Of a stretch of 64,000 nucleotides of DNA, positions 1 to 11,036 are shown piece after piece. The position numbers and the translations under genes were made by a program. Under the pieces are notes generated by a model that saw nothing but the letters and a program-made list of their open reading frames with translations, did not search any database and was not told where the DNA came from. The stretch comes from Tubulanus polymorphus (Eukaryota > Nemertea > Palaeonemertea > Tubulaniformes > Tubulanidae). The DNA lies in assembly GCF_964204645.1 (NCBI RefSeq), contig NC_134035.1, forward strand, positions 5,394,501-5,458,500, given 5' to 3'. Numbering within the stretch: the stretch's first letter is position 1; each line of letters begins with the position of its first letter.

Positions 1-388
1 GCTAAATATGTCATATTTAAAAGAAAACGCAAAACTGGTTAAAACTAAATTATATACCACATAAACGAATGGAGTTCATTTCACAATTAAAGCTCACATT
101 TATAGCTCAAACAATTACGCATGTTAATACGACCACATTGAGAGGCAATCGCTCACTCTTAATCGATCGTTAAAACTAATTGTTATAAGGATCTCTTAGG
201 AATGAATCTGCAGCCTGGACCCGGTACCTCATCTGAATATCTATACTCGCCTTACTTAACTATACAATGGTACAATGGTGAATGTCTGAAAGGGTGTAGT
301 GGTTCCAGGCTGGAGGTTTATACCCGCATGAATTCTTACATTAAACATAAGTAACGAAGAAAGTTGTGTATTTCTTTAAGTTTATTAC

Positions 389-3300
389 CTGCAGCGGTAG
401 GGGGCAGGTCAGTATATTTGCCTTCGACGAGTGACAGTTTCGAGTCGTAAAATTGCCGTAGTTTTGACATGTCCTCTTGAAGTTTAGCCTTCGATACTTT
501 CTCTTCTTCGTATTTGCCTTGCATCGACGCCAATTGTAATTCATATTCCTTCATTATCAAAATTCAGAAATGAATTCATGTTCAATAAGACATTTGCAAT
601 TGCTAGTTTAGAATTTTCTAATTATGAGCTTAGATTTCATGCGTTTGAGGCAAAAGTGTCAAGAACGAATGCTTAACTCAACTAGTTAATATATAACCAG
701 CAAAGATTGAAAACCGATTGTACCTTTCTGATTCGTAATTTCTCTGCTTCGATCTCAGCGCTGTGGTCGACAACGACGACTTTTTCGATGACCTCAGGTG
801 CAGGCACAGGTGCGGGTGGTGGTGGCGCTGGAGCAGCAGCTGCGGGAACTGTTGAGAAAATTAGAACCGAGGAGTGAACTGACATACCAGTAGCTGGCTG
901 TTTTAATGCCATGATTAAATACTACAAGATAATCTAAACATAATAAAAACTAACGTACCTCCGGTAAGACCGCCTTGAGGTAAAGGTATCTGACCCATCA
1001 ACATCGCTTTCAACTTCTGAATCTCCTCTTGATACTCGCGCAAAAGCGCGTCTTTTGGGTCTTCATTTATCTTCGGCTTGTTCTTGATATTCTTGGCGCG
1101 GTTCGCGTATCTAACATCGCGAAAAAGCAAATATTACAAAATCATTCAACGTAAGTACAGTAGACTGAATGCTGATTGCCTTTGACTATCATCATGTGCC
1201 CCGGACAAAATAAAAGACTTTTTTATACGGCATTTTATGTTATGATGTCCCTAGAATTTCTGCCCTTGGATTAGCAAATGATTCAACATGCAGCACACTG
1301 CTACAGGGCCCAATGCCTTCATGAAAATCTCCAAGAGGAGGCATTCTACCCAAAACTTCAGTTTAACTTATTTTAGTTACGAATCACTCATAGAGATTTT
1401 GCATAAACTCAAATGTAGAAGCAACCGACCTCAGCGTACTGAGAGTTTCATCGTAATTATTATCAGCCGGTGACAGACAGGCGACCATCAGAGTTTTAGT
1501 ATTCCCGCCGAGTGAATCCTGCAGCAGACGTGTCAATTTCGAATCTCTGTACGGAATATGTTTCGATCGACCGTCGACCAACGCCGATATCACGTTTCCC
1601 AAAGCAGACAGCGATAAGTTGATTTTCGTTGCTTCTTTCAGCCGATCGCCGGTAGCACCTGTTCAATTAAACACACAAAATACACAATTTAAAACAAGTT
1701 TCATTTGAAAGAGTTTAAATTTATGTAAGAACAGGAATCCAATTCCGAAATTCCCTGATATTTCACCCAAGATTCATAAGATATCTTCAGTGGGGGCTGT
1801 TCTTATCAAGAGGTACCTTCCTTACCAGCAAGATCAAAAATTCCCTGACTTTTCCCCCGATTTTCAAGAGTCATTCCTTGGATTTCGGAAAAATAAATCA
1901 GGAATTCCCTGATTTCTCTGGTCTGTAAGAACTCTCTCATGTCTAAAGATATTCCATGCTTCACACTAGACAGTGGTTTGAATGTAGTTGAATACCTGTT
2001 TTAGCTTGTCGCTCAGAACCGGCTAAATCGACTAGATTCAGTTTTCCAGCTCGGATGTGATCCTCTCCGTTCTCGTCGGTGTTCGCCATTTCTAGATTGA
2101 TTGTGAATATCGAGTGACTACGCGATGAGTCGGCGTTCATTAGCGTCGATCCCGTGGAACGATTGCGCCAACCTTTCTCCATCACTCGCTCACAGTCGGA
2201 CACAGTGTGAACGGTGTGCTTCGATAAACCTAGAACATTAGAAATTCTCGAGATGTATCTTAATGTTGGAATCCGGGTAAATTGAATTTCTAACTCTGCT
2301 TCCTGGGCTGAGTATCGTAGATGTGGGGACAAAACCATTTTGAAATATCTCAGTTATTACCATGGTTACTCATTGTTTTTGTGGTGGTTGTCACCAAGGT
2401 TGAGGATTTACCCCTAGGAGCAAGTGGTAACCCATAGTGATAAATTTGATACTCAAGCCTATAAAACCGGGCACAGGTTGAAGATTTACCCCTAGTGGTA
2501 ACTTTGATACCTGCTCTATGAAACTGGGTCTGTGGTCCAGCCAACTATATACTGTTTTCTAAGTTTTCCGAGTAAAGCAGAATCTACTGTATTCAACCGC
2601 GGTTCTTGTATTATCAATTACCTTGTACGTAAACACCTTTCTCCGGATGTTCTTTCAGGTCTAGTTTAATTTTCACATCTTTCCCGAGCAGATCACGTAT
2701 TTCTTCGTTGTATATTTCCAGAAACGACGCGTGCACTAAAAACTTTGTTCCTTCCGTCACCGAGATTGTCTCAAATATGTGTTCAAATGCTCTACAAAAC
2801 AAACGTGAGAATTTCAACAAAAATATTTCAAATCAACAATCAAATAAGCATCGTCGTTACAAAAGTGTCTTGCGATGATGAATTGTTCCCTCAAAAAGTT
2901 ACTAGCCTGACAGAATTGGAATGGACAGTGACAGACAATTAACTACTGGGGAATTGGCAAAATCAAACACATCTCGAATCAGGTGCCAAGGGTTTGCCAA
3001 AAAGTGAGAGAGAACCCCATGATATCCATGAATGTTACTATCAAAAGGGGTAGCCCAATGACAATTGATCTTAATGATATTCTGGTCATCAATCAATAAG
3101 ACGCTAATGAACATTTAGGCCCTACACATTGAGGTAGGGGAATGAATCCGGATTTTTTCATACCTTGGTATAATTCCTCTTTGCGTTGTTGGGTCTTGTA
3201 TTCCCTGCATACTAAATGATTTTCCACAACCAGTTTGTCCGTAGGCGAATATCGTTCCATTGTAACCTTCTGTAACACCCTGAAACATTGCATTCAGAAT

Positions 3301-3938
3301 TCGATCTATCAAAAGAATGGCTACTTTGCACTGGTGTTGCTTCTCAATAATAAGAAAACAAAATAAGCTTTTTACTGAGAAAAGAATGATAGGGTGGCCG
3401 TTTTTATTAGACTTGCTTTTTCTCTGTCAAATTACTTAAGTATAGACAGAAACTTATTCATTTTATGCGCAATCTAGCAATCTCAACAAATTTTCCTGAC
3501 TTTTAAGCTTTTTTATGAAATTCCCCGACTACTCCCTGCCTTTTTTGAAAAGAAAATTTTCTGACTTCTCCCAATTTCTAGGTAGTGGCCACCCAGTATA
3601 ATTCAATGGCTGAGTGGTCAGGTCAGTCTTCATAGCCACACGATTGGTTCTTCGCGCTTAGACGAAATATTTTTAGGGCAACAGTAAAAACCGCTGGATA
3701 AACTCACCTCGACTAAAGGGTAGCCGATATCGGCGTAGATTTGTTCCGTCGTAGAATCCATGAAATAAGCTCCGTCGAATGTGAACGTTTTCGGCGGTGC
3801 TTTTTCATCGGCGGGATTCTGAATCTGACACTGGCCGCGCGACGCTTCCATCTTCACGCATGTTTTACAGTTTAAACTGCGTTCTCGGTCGTTCATCGGC
3901 CGACACCTAACGATCACCTTCACCGCCTCGGCAGCCAT
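389..3938 (-). CDS. KIF17: Kinesin-2 family motor KIF17/OSM-3 (N-terminal 472 residues, truncated by window start)
   Basis: Homodimeric kinesin-2 motor that moves cargo to microtubule plus ends in cilia and dendrites. Eight exons read on the minus strand: 3708-3938, 3164-3279, 2622-2791, 1996-2229, 1430-1658, 959-1110, 724-848, 389-548. All junction phases close. The protein starts [20 protein letters not shown]. The P-loop is visible as YGQTGCGKS, switch I as NADSSRSHS, switch II as LVDLAGSE, and a typical KIF17 stretch is [20 protein letters not shown]. After the neck there is a Pro/Ala-rich segment (exon 7) and a predicted coiled coil (exon 8). The last donor at 388 shows the gene continues beyond the window, so the stalk end and tail are missing. 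The exon 5 donor (GTCGGT) is off-consensus. An AG at about 3980 upstream of the ATG suggests a non-coding first exon, possibly near 5000-5050. Identity rests on recalled similarity along the motor domain, where KIF17 fits better than KIF3. Confidence 0.95.
3392..3594. mobile_element. GGTGGCCAC-family MITE-like element
   Basis: Left 'gggtggccg' and right 'gtggccaccc' inverted ends, about 203 bp, with 'tttcctgacttttaag', 'ccccgactactccctgcc' and 'ttctgacttctccc' inside. In KIF17 intron 1. Fragments with the same 'aaattccctgattt' blocks also lie at about 1745-1935. Confidence 0.65.
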
Positions 3939-6077
3939 AGTTACACGCTGATCTTTTGTTCGTGCTCTTTGATAATACTGAAAAACAATCGCTGTGGTTT
4001 GATTTTACAAACTATTCTTTAAGCCAGAATAGCTACGGTTTCATATGGGGTATAGCGAATGTATTGATGTTAAGTGACAAGTATGTCGCATGTGTGACAG
4101 ACAGTACGTCCTCGTAGGCATAGTTTCTTTGATTGATTTAGGCCTTTAGATATACCCGGGTCAGTGTCTCAAAATTGGGTTAAAAGTTAGGCCTAACTGG
4201 TGGATGAATGCCATAACGCTGGGTGAAACTGCATTAGTGTTTAAATCCACCAGTAATTACTAAATTTGAGCATATGGGCCATATGGTGCATGAACCTATT
4301 TCAAATTCAAATCCTATATTTAAGTAGGCGTTCGCCTTGTATGGGCCTTTGCTTCATGATATCAATAATAAATTTCTACTTAAACATTGCACAGCGGAAA
4401 GTGGAGGCCTCAAAATTGTAAAACAACTAAACAAAATACATAGTTGTCAGTGCAGAGCAGAGAGAGATAGCCAGTAACCTGTCCGTTGTGAAGTTTCACG
4501 TTCGGATATTTTTAGCCCATCCAATTATAAAAGCTTACCACCAACAATTAGGTAGGTAACTAAGAGAAAAAGGTATGGTTTCATAGTCAGTAACCTGTCT
4601 GTGGTTTAGTTTCACGGTCGTATATTTTCACGAACCACAAGCTCATCCGATTATAAAAGCTTACAACTAATGAATATGTAACTTACTAAGGGTTTCAGTG
4701 ATGGGTGGTCCGACCCTCTGTCTGTCAACGTCACAGAATGTCAGACTCAGAGACAGCGGCCCAGTCGACAAGAAAGAGTGACAGACAGACAGACACTATG
4801 CCTATGGACAGCATGTCAGCAGTACCACACTGACTCACACCAACTTCAAGTCAAGACGGATACAATAAGTTGAGTTCACAACACTGTTTTACAACGATAG
4901 CGTTAGCGATACCCACCAGTCAGTCGGTAGCCACACACAAACAAAAAAAGTCAGTGGGGGAAATGTTTTCGTATAAACAGTGATAACAGATGGGAATTTT
5001 ACCTGTTCAAACTAGAAAACGCACTTCACTAAATGCAGTTTAAATCGACACGACGACCAAACCGGTTTAAATGCTATAATAAATCCTCATAATCAGTTGT
5101 TGTTGATTGATGTTTATTTCGGTGGTGGATTTGTTATTTTATTCGGCCTCTGAGACACCACCCGTGACGAGTTACAGGTCCGTCTGTCTGCGCGGGTTCT
5201 GTTAAATTACAAACGATGAAAAGAACCGTTGACACACATGGAAAAATTCACTTTGCATGATTAGCTCTACTTTTAGGTAACTTATAAGTTATCAATCATA
5301 CTTTGGTTAAAAGTTTAGCGCGAAATTGCTATTTTGTGATAATTCGGTGGAATAACTACAAATTATATTGATTTGACTGTTTTCAATTTAGCCTCGGCCT
5401 CATGAAGGCTTGGGGCGGCGCTGAGTTCACCGCGCTCGTGCAGGATAGTTGTTAGTAACGCGAAAAGAAGAACGCAATGTCCGATCAAAATTTTTCAGTG
5501 AAGTTTAGATGATCGGATTCTAGCTGGAGTTAGATAACGCTAATCGACGCGGTTATATTCACTGGTAAACGATCTCTTCATTCTAACTCCAAATAAACTC
5601 AGATTCTTCATAAATTGCGATGTTTTTTTGCGAAATATTTGTAGTAAACAACTTTTTTGGATAATCTGATCAATCACTTCCGGGTTTGTAAGTCAAATCT
5701 TAAATTTTTAAGATTTTTTATCCAAATTCGTTCGTTAAAAAATCGTTCTTATCTTACCCATATCTTGCTTACTACACCCGAGGCCAAACCAATCAATGAA
5801 CGGTTCAACCCTACCAACCCAGTATCCCTCAAAAACGTTTTTTATATAGGGGTTGGGCATTAAAACTGGTTTTTGACAAGTCCCTGTGGTTGATTCAAGT
5901 CAAGACCCGTAAAAGTTTATCAAAGTATAAAATTATATAATCTGCCACTGGTACTGCAAAATATTTCTACATGCCAATTAAGTTTTAGGCCTAGGTCAAT
6001 TTATAAGTCGATAGATATTTAATGTTTTATGTTTAAAGGCGTTTGTTTTAATCATTCATTTACTTCAGGCAGCAAAA
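3939..6077. other. Intergenic region between divergent KIF17 and INTU
   Basis: No convincing coding exon is seen. The KIF17 side probably holds a 5' UTR intron (AG near 3980; a minus-strand GTAAAA donor near 5002). The INTU side holds a 5' UTR intron ending in the acceptor just before 6070. The stretch also contains two copies of a dispersed repeat (about 4470-4535 and 4585-4665), a short GACA tract near 4785-4797, and at 5873-5889 a fragment matching the end of the large foldback element at 39.7-41.0 kb. Promoters must lie here, but I see no clear TATA box. Confidence 0.6.
4470..4665 (+). repeat. Two diverged copies of a dispersed repeat (third copy at 23.5 kb)
   Basis: Each copy contains CAGTAACCTGTC, then a 'agtttcac...tcg.atattttt' block, then 'cccatccgattataaaagctta'-like sequence. 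The second copy (about 4585-4665) is longer and includes 'cgaaccacaagctcatccga'. The same order of blocks appears reversed at about 23492-23595. This is most likely a small mobile element; no ORF is seen. Confidence 0.6.
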
Positions 6078-8774
6078 ATGATTTACGAAGATCACATCGC
6101 GGACATCGACCACCATGACACGTCCGGGTCGCTGACTGACCCGACATCATCGGGATCCGATCTGGACGAGTCAGAAGATGATATCAGCGCCGAGGAGGAG
6201 GACGTGCCGTGGTCTGAGTCCGTCGGTAAAACCGGCGATGTGTTTTACGTCGAACCGTCGCGAGGTCCGATTTCGAGCATCGCTATCGAAGAACAGTCGG
6301 TCGCCGTGACGACGGCGATGCAACAATTAAACAAAAATGATCGCAACTCGACGACGAAGAGCTGGACGGGAAATCTTAAGAAACAGTTTCGTAAGAGTAT
6401 AACGGAGCGGCTGAAAAACGGAATCGGAGGCGGGCCGAAAATAGACGAGGTTCTGTCGGGAATTCACGGAGTCACGTTTCAGGATAAGTCGGGAATTCTA
6501 AAAGAGGTTCGCCTGTTCGTCGACCCGGAGAAAAATAACTTCGGACGCCGTTCGACGGCGATGGAGAGTTTATTCGGGATCGTGCCGGGAACGTTCGCCG
6601 GCAACGACGACCGCCGCATCATGGTGCAGGGTTTAACGCCGCGCGGAGAGGCGATGCGTTCGCGCGAGGTGAAGATCGGCGATTGGTTGATGAAGATCGA
6701 CGGACAGGAAGTGAACGCCGACAACGCAGCGGCGACGCTCGGCGCGATTCGGTCGGCGCGCGACGTTCGAATCACGCTGCAGCGATTCGCGCAGGAGGCA
6801 TACATCACGTCGCCGATCGCGCGGCGCGACCGCGACACCGAGAACCTCGTGCGGTTCATGAACGGACTCGAGATGCCCGAGATTCATAACATCCTCAACA
6901 CGGTGCCGCACGTCGCGATGTACCTGACGCTGGACTCGGAATCGGATTCGGAAATCGCGTATAAATATCCGAAGAAGGACTCGGACGTGGCGTCGTTGTG
7001 CGGACTGTACATCAGCCTCGGTCACATGTTGAAAGAGGCGACCGATTCGGACGCGCGTAACTCGACGATCGTCTGCAACGGTCGCCCGCTTCATGTCGGG
7101 CACCGGGTTTTCGGCAGAGAGGTGTTAGTGATCGCGGCGCCCGCCGATAAAGTACCCGCGACCCTACTGTCGAGCGTCGTTGAGCAGACGACTCGTTTAC
7201 TGACGTTTCTCTTCGGTTCTGTGTCGGACGCGTTTAAATCGCCGATCGTTGATGACGAAGCCCCCTCGCGTGTCGATCATTTATTCTCGTTACTATTCCA
7301 GCGTTTATTGCTGCCCGACGAACTATCGAAGCGCGGAATCCCGTTTCGCGTGCCGTTGCGTAACCTACTCGACGTCGAGGACGGTGTGCGCTGGTTGAAT
7401 TTACCGGACGCCGCGCGCGTCGACGTTAACAACGTTCTGAGCGATTTGGAAGCGGCCGATTTCGGCGACATGTCCGATGATTTCTACGGAATTCGTCGTC
7501 GTTACTCGATCGTCGGTTCGTGTCTGTATCATAAAGGTTTCCTGATCGCGAGTCACTTGCCGGCGCCGGATCTCGCCGATATAAACCTGTACGTACGTTA
7601 CTACTGCCTGCTGGCGTTATCGCGCCATCGTTTCCTCAGTCAGTTGATCGTGTGGAAGGAAGTTTTTCCGTCGAGTTCGAAAAACGGCGCGCTCGTACCC
7701 GGTTATGAAGAAACGCCCGGTCGGCATTTTCTTTTAGTCGTCGGGATGAAGTATAGTTTACTGTGCGTGTCGTTGCGTACGGGAGGCTGCGCCGAACCGG
7801 CGCTCGGTAACCCTCCCCCGGACCCGTTCTACGTCGACCAGGCGAAGGCGACCCTCGTTCACTTGCAGTCGGTCGATCTCGCCGGTTTGTGCGATAAGAA
7901 ACTGCGCGAGCCGCCGACTCCGCAGTTGGCGAATCCGGAAAACTTTTTCCCGAACACGAAGATCGCGCGCGGCGACAGTTCGACGGCGTTGGATAAAATC
8001 GCGATTCCGAGTTCGCCGACGAAGAAGAATCCGCCGGAATCGATTTTAAAGAAGCGCGGTTCTCCGAACTCGTCGCAGCGTCGCGCGAGCGTCTCCGGCA
8101 GCAGCGTCGGCGAACGCGAGTCGGACGCCGATAGTCTACAATCGGTCGGCAGTAACTCGAACGTGGCGGCGCCACCGGTACCGCTCGTACGAGGGATGAG
8201 TCAACGTAGTTCGGCTGGCTCGAACGAATCGGTGGCTAGCGGCGCCAGCGGTACGCTGTTTCGCAATCAGAAACAAACGCGTAATCTGCCGAGTATTTAC
8301 GACCTGAACGGAACGCGAACGTCGCACGACGAACACGTTCCCGAACTGAAACTGACGAGCGGTCTCGAGAACGTTCTGTTCCATTATGTGAACGTCGAAC
8401 GTACGGACGGACTCATTTTGTGTCCGTTGAACGTCGATTCGAACTTTCAACCGTCGTATAAACGATTAGTCGAGAACTTCGCCGCGTGTTGTCAACGGAT
8501 AAAAACGCGCTTTCCGTCGGGTAACGACGACGGCGATCCGTCGCGCGACGGTCGCCCTCTCGGCGACGTCTACGAAGAAGGCGTTTTATTCGAGTGCGAA
8601 CCGGAGCGTTGGAGCGACGCGAAACGATCGCCGCCGACGATGTGCTACTGGGTCGTCGGGCGGATGATTCGCGATGCCGTCGATCGACGCGAAGTTTATC
8701 TCTGTTTCCACGAGTCGATTCCGCAACATATCGTCGAATTGATATTCCAGTTGAAATTCGGAACTGGTCTCTAA
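6078..8774 (+). CDS. INTU: Inturned planar cell polarity effector (CPLANE subunit)
   Basis: An 898-residue protein matching Inturned over its length. INTU works with Fuzzy and Wdpcp in the CPLANE complex at the ciliary base, supporting ciliogenesis, intraflagellar transport and Rab23 activation. An acidic N-terminus (residues 20-45) with PWSESVGKTGDVFYVE precedes a PDZ-like domain at about 165-236 (IMVQGLTPRGEAMRS, then KIGDWLMKIDGQEV). Next come the longin-like regions with NTVPHVAMYLTLDSES, LSDLEAADFGDMSDDFYGI and GRHFLLVVGMKYSLLCVSL. A Ser-rich low-complexity linker (about 630-745) precedes a conserved end with ELKLTSGLENVLFHYVNVER, GVLFECEPERW and YWVVGRMI. The whole CDS is one exon. The acceptor TTACTTCAG lies about ten bases before the ATG, so the only visible intron is in the 5' UTR. 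Vertebrate INTU is split into many exons, so introns were probably lost here. Confidence 0.93.
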   Translation: MIYEDHIADIDHHDTSGSLTDPTSSGSDLDESEDDISAEEEDVPWSESVGKTGDVFYVEPSRGPISSIAIEEQSVAVTTAMQQLNKNDRNSTTKSWTGNLKKQFRKSITERLKNGIGGGPKIDEVLSGIHGVTFQDKSGILKEVRLFVDPEKNNFGRRSTAMESLFGIVPGTFAGNDDRRIMVQGLTPRGEAMRSREVKIGDWLMKIDGQEVNADNAAATLGAIRSARDVRITLQRFAQEAYITSPIARRDRDTENLVRFMNGLEMPEIHNILNTVPHVAMYLTLDSESDSEIAYKYPKKDSDVASLCGLYISLGHMLKEATDSDARNSTIVCNGRPLHVGHRVFGREVLVIAAPADKVPATLLSSVVEQTTRLLTFLFGSVSDAFKSPIVDDEAPSRVDHLFSLLFQRLLLPDELSKRGIPFRVPLRNLLDVEDGVRWLNLPDAARVDVNNVLSDLEAADFGDMSDDFYGIRRRYSIVGSCLYHKGFLIASHLPAPDLADINLYVRYYCLLALSRHRFLSQLIVWKEVFPSSSKNGALVPGYEETPGRHFLLVVGMKYSLLCVSLRTGGCAEPALGNPPPDPFYVDQAKATLVHLQSVDLAGLCDKKLREPPTPQLANPENFFPNTKIARGDSSTALDKIAIPSSPTKKNPPESILKKRGSPNSSQRRASVSGSSVGERESDADSLQSVGSNSNVAAPPVPLVRGMSQRSSAGSNESVASGASGTLFRNQKQTRNLPSIYDLNGTRTSHDEHVPELKLTSGLENVLFHYVNVERTDGLILCPLNVDSNFQPSYKRLVENFAACCQRIKTRFPSGNDDGDPSRDGRPLGDVYEEGVLFECEPERWSDAKRSPPTMCYWVVGRMIRDAVDRREVYLCFHESIPQHIVELIFQLKFGTGL

Positions 8775-8962
8775 AGCTCACGGGTTTTAAGAAGACCTAT
8801 ATTGTTCTCTTGGTTCACTCAATGACTCGATAAAACTCATATGCCTATCTATGACTGGTATTAACTTGAACCTAATTGAAAATGAATCGAGTTTAGCCCC
8901 AAGGTACCAGTCTATGAACCTGGCCGCGAGGTTATATAGGCCCTGTATTGTAAACTTTATTG

Positions 8963-8968
8963 AATAAA
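8963..8968 (+). promoter_or_regulatory. Likely INTU poly(A) signal (AATAAA)
   Basis: First AATAAA after the INTU stop, 189 bases downstream. Another AATAAA near 10375 could be an alternative distal site. Confidence 0.55.
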
Positions 8969-9489
8969 CTTTTCGATTCGAATTCGGCCTTTTAAATCTT
9001 AGGTTCTCCATGCACTTTAACTAAAAGAGGTTTTTTGCATCAAGCCAACATGTCATGATGTGAGGTAGCCTAGAAATTCATTCTATCATTCTCAGTGAAT
9101 TTGTGACTTACTTCATCCTATGATAAATGTTGCTGCCATGGAAAACGTAGCCTCTGTATTTCAAAATCCGTCCACTTTTTCAAATAGAATCGAATCGATG
9201 TAAATTCTCCGTAGTTTTCTGCAGTCTGTAGGATTGGTTTTACATGCGTATATCATAGTACAGTATTTGATCTCAGTATTGAATTGATTGGTCGCCTCTG
9301 TGTAGAATGATTGAAGGGATTATATACGGTGGGCAGCTATTCATAATCTACCGCGCAGTAGATGGAACTTATCTCATTGCATTCATTATTGTGTATATAA
9401 TTTCATCTTTTATTGGCGTGGAAAATAGTGGATTAGAATTAATACGTTCATTTATTGAATCATTAGAAATAGTTTACGTATAGTAGAAA

Positions 9490-9912
9490 GTTAGATGATG
9501 ATGTCATAGGTGATTTTATAGAAGATGCAAAATTTTCTTACGCCTAAGTAGCAAATTAAGAATATAATGCCATAAAGGGGGACTTCATGAAGTGGATATC
9601 TTTGCCACAGAAAGAATGTACTTCAATTCGAGTTCGATGATTATGTCATTAGTAGGGGGTTTGATGATAGAAGATGCCAAATTTATTCTGGCAGGTTCTT
9701 GAAAATCATCAGTTTGATGTCTTGTAGGGGGACTTCATGAAATGGATATCTTTGCCACAGAAACAATGTACCCAGTACTTTGAATTCAAGTACCCGGTAT
9801 GATAATATCGTTGGAGGGAGGGGTTGAGAGATGCCAAATCTATTCTGGCAGGTTCAAATCAGTTTCTTAATAAGAGTGCATGGTTTCATGTAGGGGGATT
9901 TAATGAAGTGCA
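9490..9912 (+). repeat. Diverged tandem repeat, about 150-bp unit, nearly 3 copies
   Basis: Landmark GGGGGACTTCATGAA starts near 9577 and recurs near 9726; a diverged GGGGGATTTAATGAA is near 9892. Between them 'tggatatctttgccacagaaa' and 'agatgccaaatttattctgg' recur in the same order. Spacing is about 150 and then 166 bases. An earlier, more decayed unit starts near 9490. Confidence 0.8.
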
Positions 9913-10786
9913 GACATTATTGATTGAAGGAATGTTCAGTAGAACTCGCCTAAATCGGATTTTTAAATCTGGATTTTCACTTAATTCGGATGAAATATTT
10001 GGTCCGTTTAACCTAGAACCTTGTAAACTATTATTCATAATTCGGATTTTACTTAATTCGAAGAAACCTGGGCAGTTCCTAGTCATCCGAATTGAGTGCG
10101 TTCTACTCGGCTTCAATTATTAAACATGTCTTTGTGACTTGCCAATAAATTTTTCAAATACCGGTACACCAGTCAATATGAAGTTACTATTTGTTGTACG
10201 CTTGTTAAATAAATGGAGGAGTTTTTCTCGAATAATAGATACATTTTATGTACAATTGTTAATTTAAACGTCTGTGCTGCTTCATCTTTTTGCTAATATT
10301 TTTTGTACATATAAATTCATTTTGTACTCGCGTACTTATTATGTCTTATTATATTATGATATATATTATAGTTGAATAAATTATTATTATTACTTTATAA
10401 ATGACCGAAACAAAATATTTGATGCATTACTGATGCAGATTTGTCTTTTTCTGCTGGGATCATTTTATCTGGAAGGGACTGCCTGCTTGGAAACTGGTGA
10501 AATGCTGGACAAGATGAGCTGCAAGTTGCCGTATGTTATTTCAATATATCAGGGTGGTCACTAGATGAGCTTACAAGGATCTCTGGAATGATTGAGAAAA
10601 AGTCTGCCCTCTTTTCTTACTAAGTATCAAGAAAAAGTTCAAACAGGTCTGGAAAAAGTTGATATCATCAACAAACATCAACAGACATAATGTGAACCCC
10701 AAAGTGGCACATAAACAAAATGCAGAATCAAATGCATGAAAACAAGACTCGTCAAACGACAGTTTTTGAAGTGGGAAAAAATATCT

Positions 10787-10792
10787 TTTATT
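10787..10792 (-). promoter_or_regulatory. Likely poly(A) signal of the ankyrin/SOCS gene
   Basis: TTTATT on the plus strand reads AATAAA on the minus strand, about 245 bases beyond the stop codon at 11037. Confidence 0.55.
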
Positions 10793-11036
10793 TTTTTAAA
10801 TAAAAAAAGCATCGATAAAATATTAAATAATTTCACTTAAACTATTGCGATACATCAGAAAAAAGTTAATCTTAAAAACATAGGATAAAAAGTAACATTC
10901 GCGTTTGGTCAGACACAAATAAATAAACTCGGTTCAAATTACCGTAATTTCTGATGTTAGATTCAACCTTAGAAATGATGACTGGTAAACAAAGATTCGG
11001 ACACAATTACAGATATTTCCAGCTTGATTCACTTGA

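Larger units (their letters stand above)
8775..11036. other. INTU / ankyrin-SOCS convergent spacer
   Basis: Holds the INTU 3' UTR, the tandem repeat at 9490-9910, a block of diverged 'cttaattcggat' units (9945-10110), and the 3' UTR of the minus-strand ankyrin gene. Short ORFs at 9824-10123 lie inside repeat sequence and are not credible genes. Confidence 0.7.

Noticed and set aside
6479-8781. Several minus- and plus-strand open frames overlapping INTU
   Set aside because: They are Arg/Ser-rich antisense or shifted frames of a GC-rich exon, with no domains.
9824-10123. 99-codon plus-strand ORF
   Set aside because: Lies wholly in tandem and TIR-type repeat sequence.
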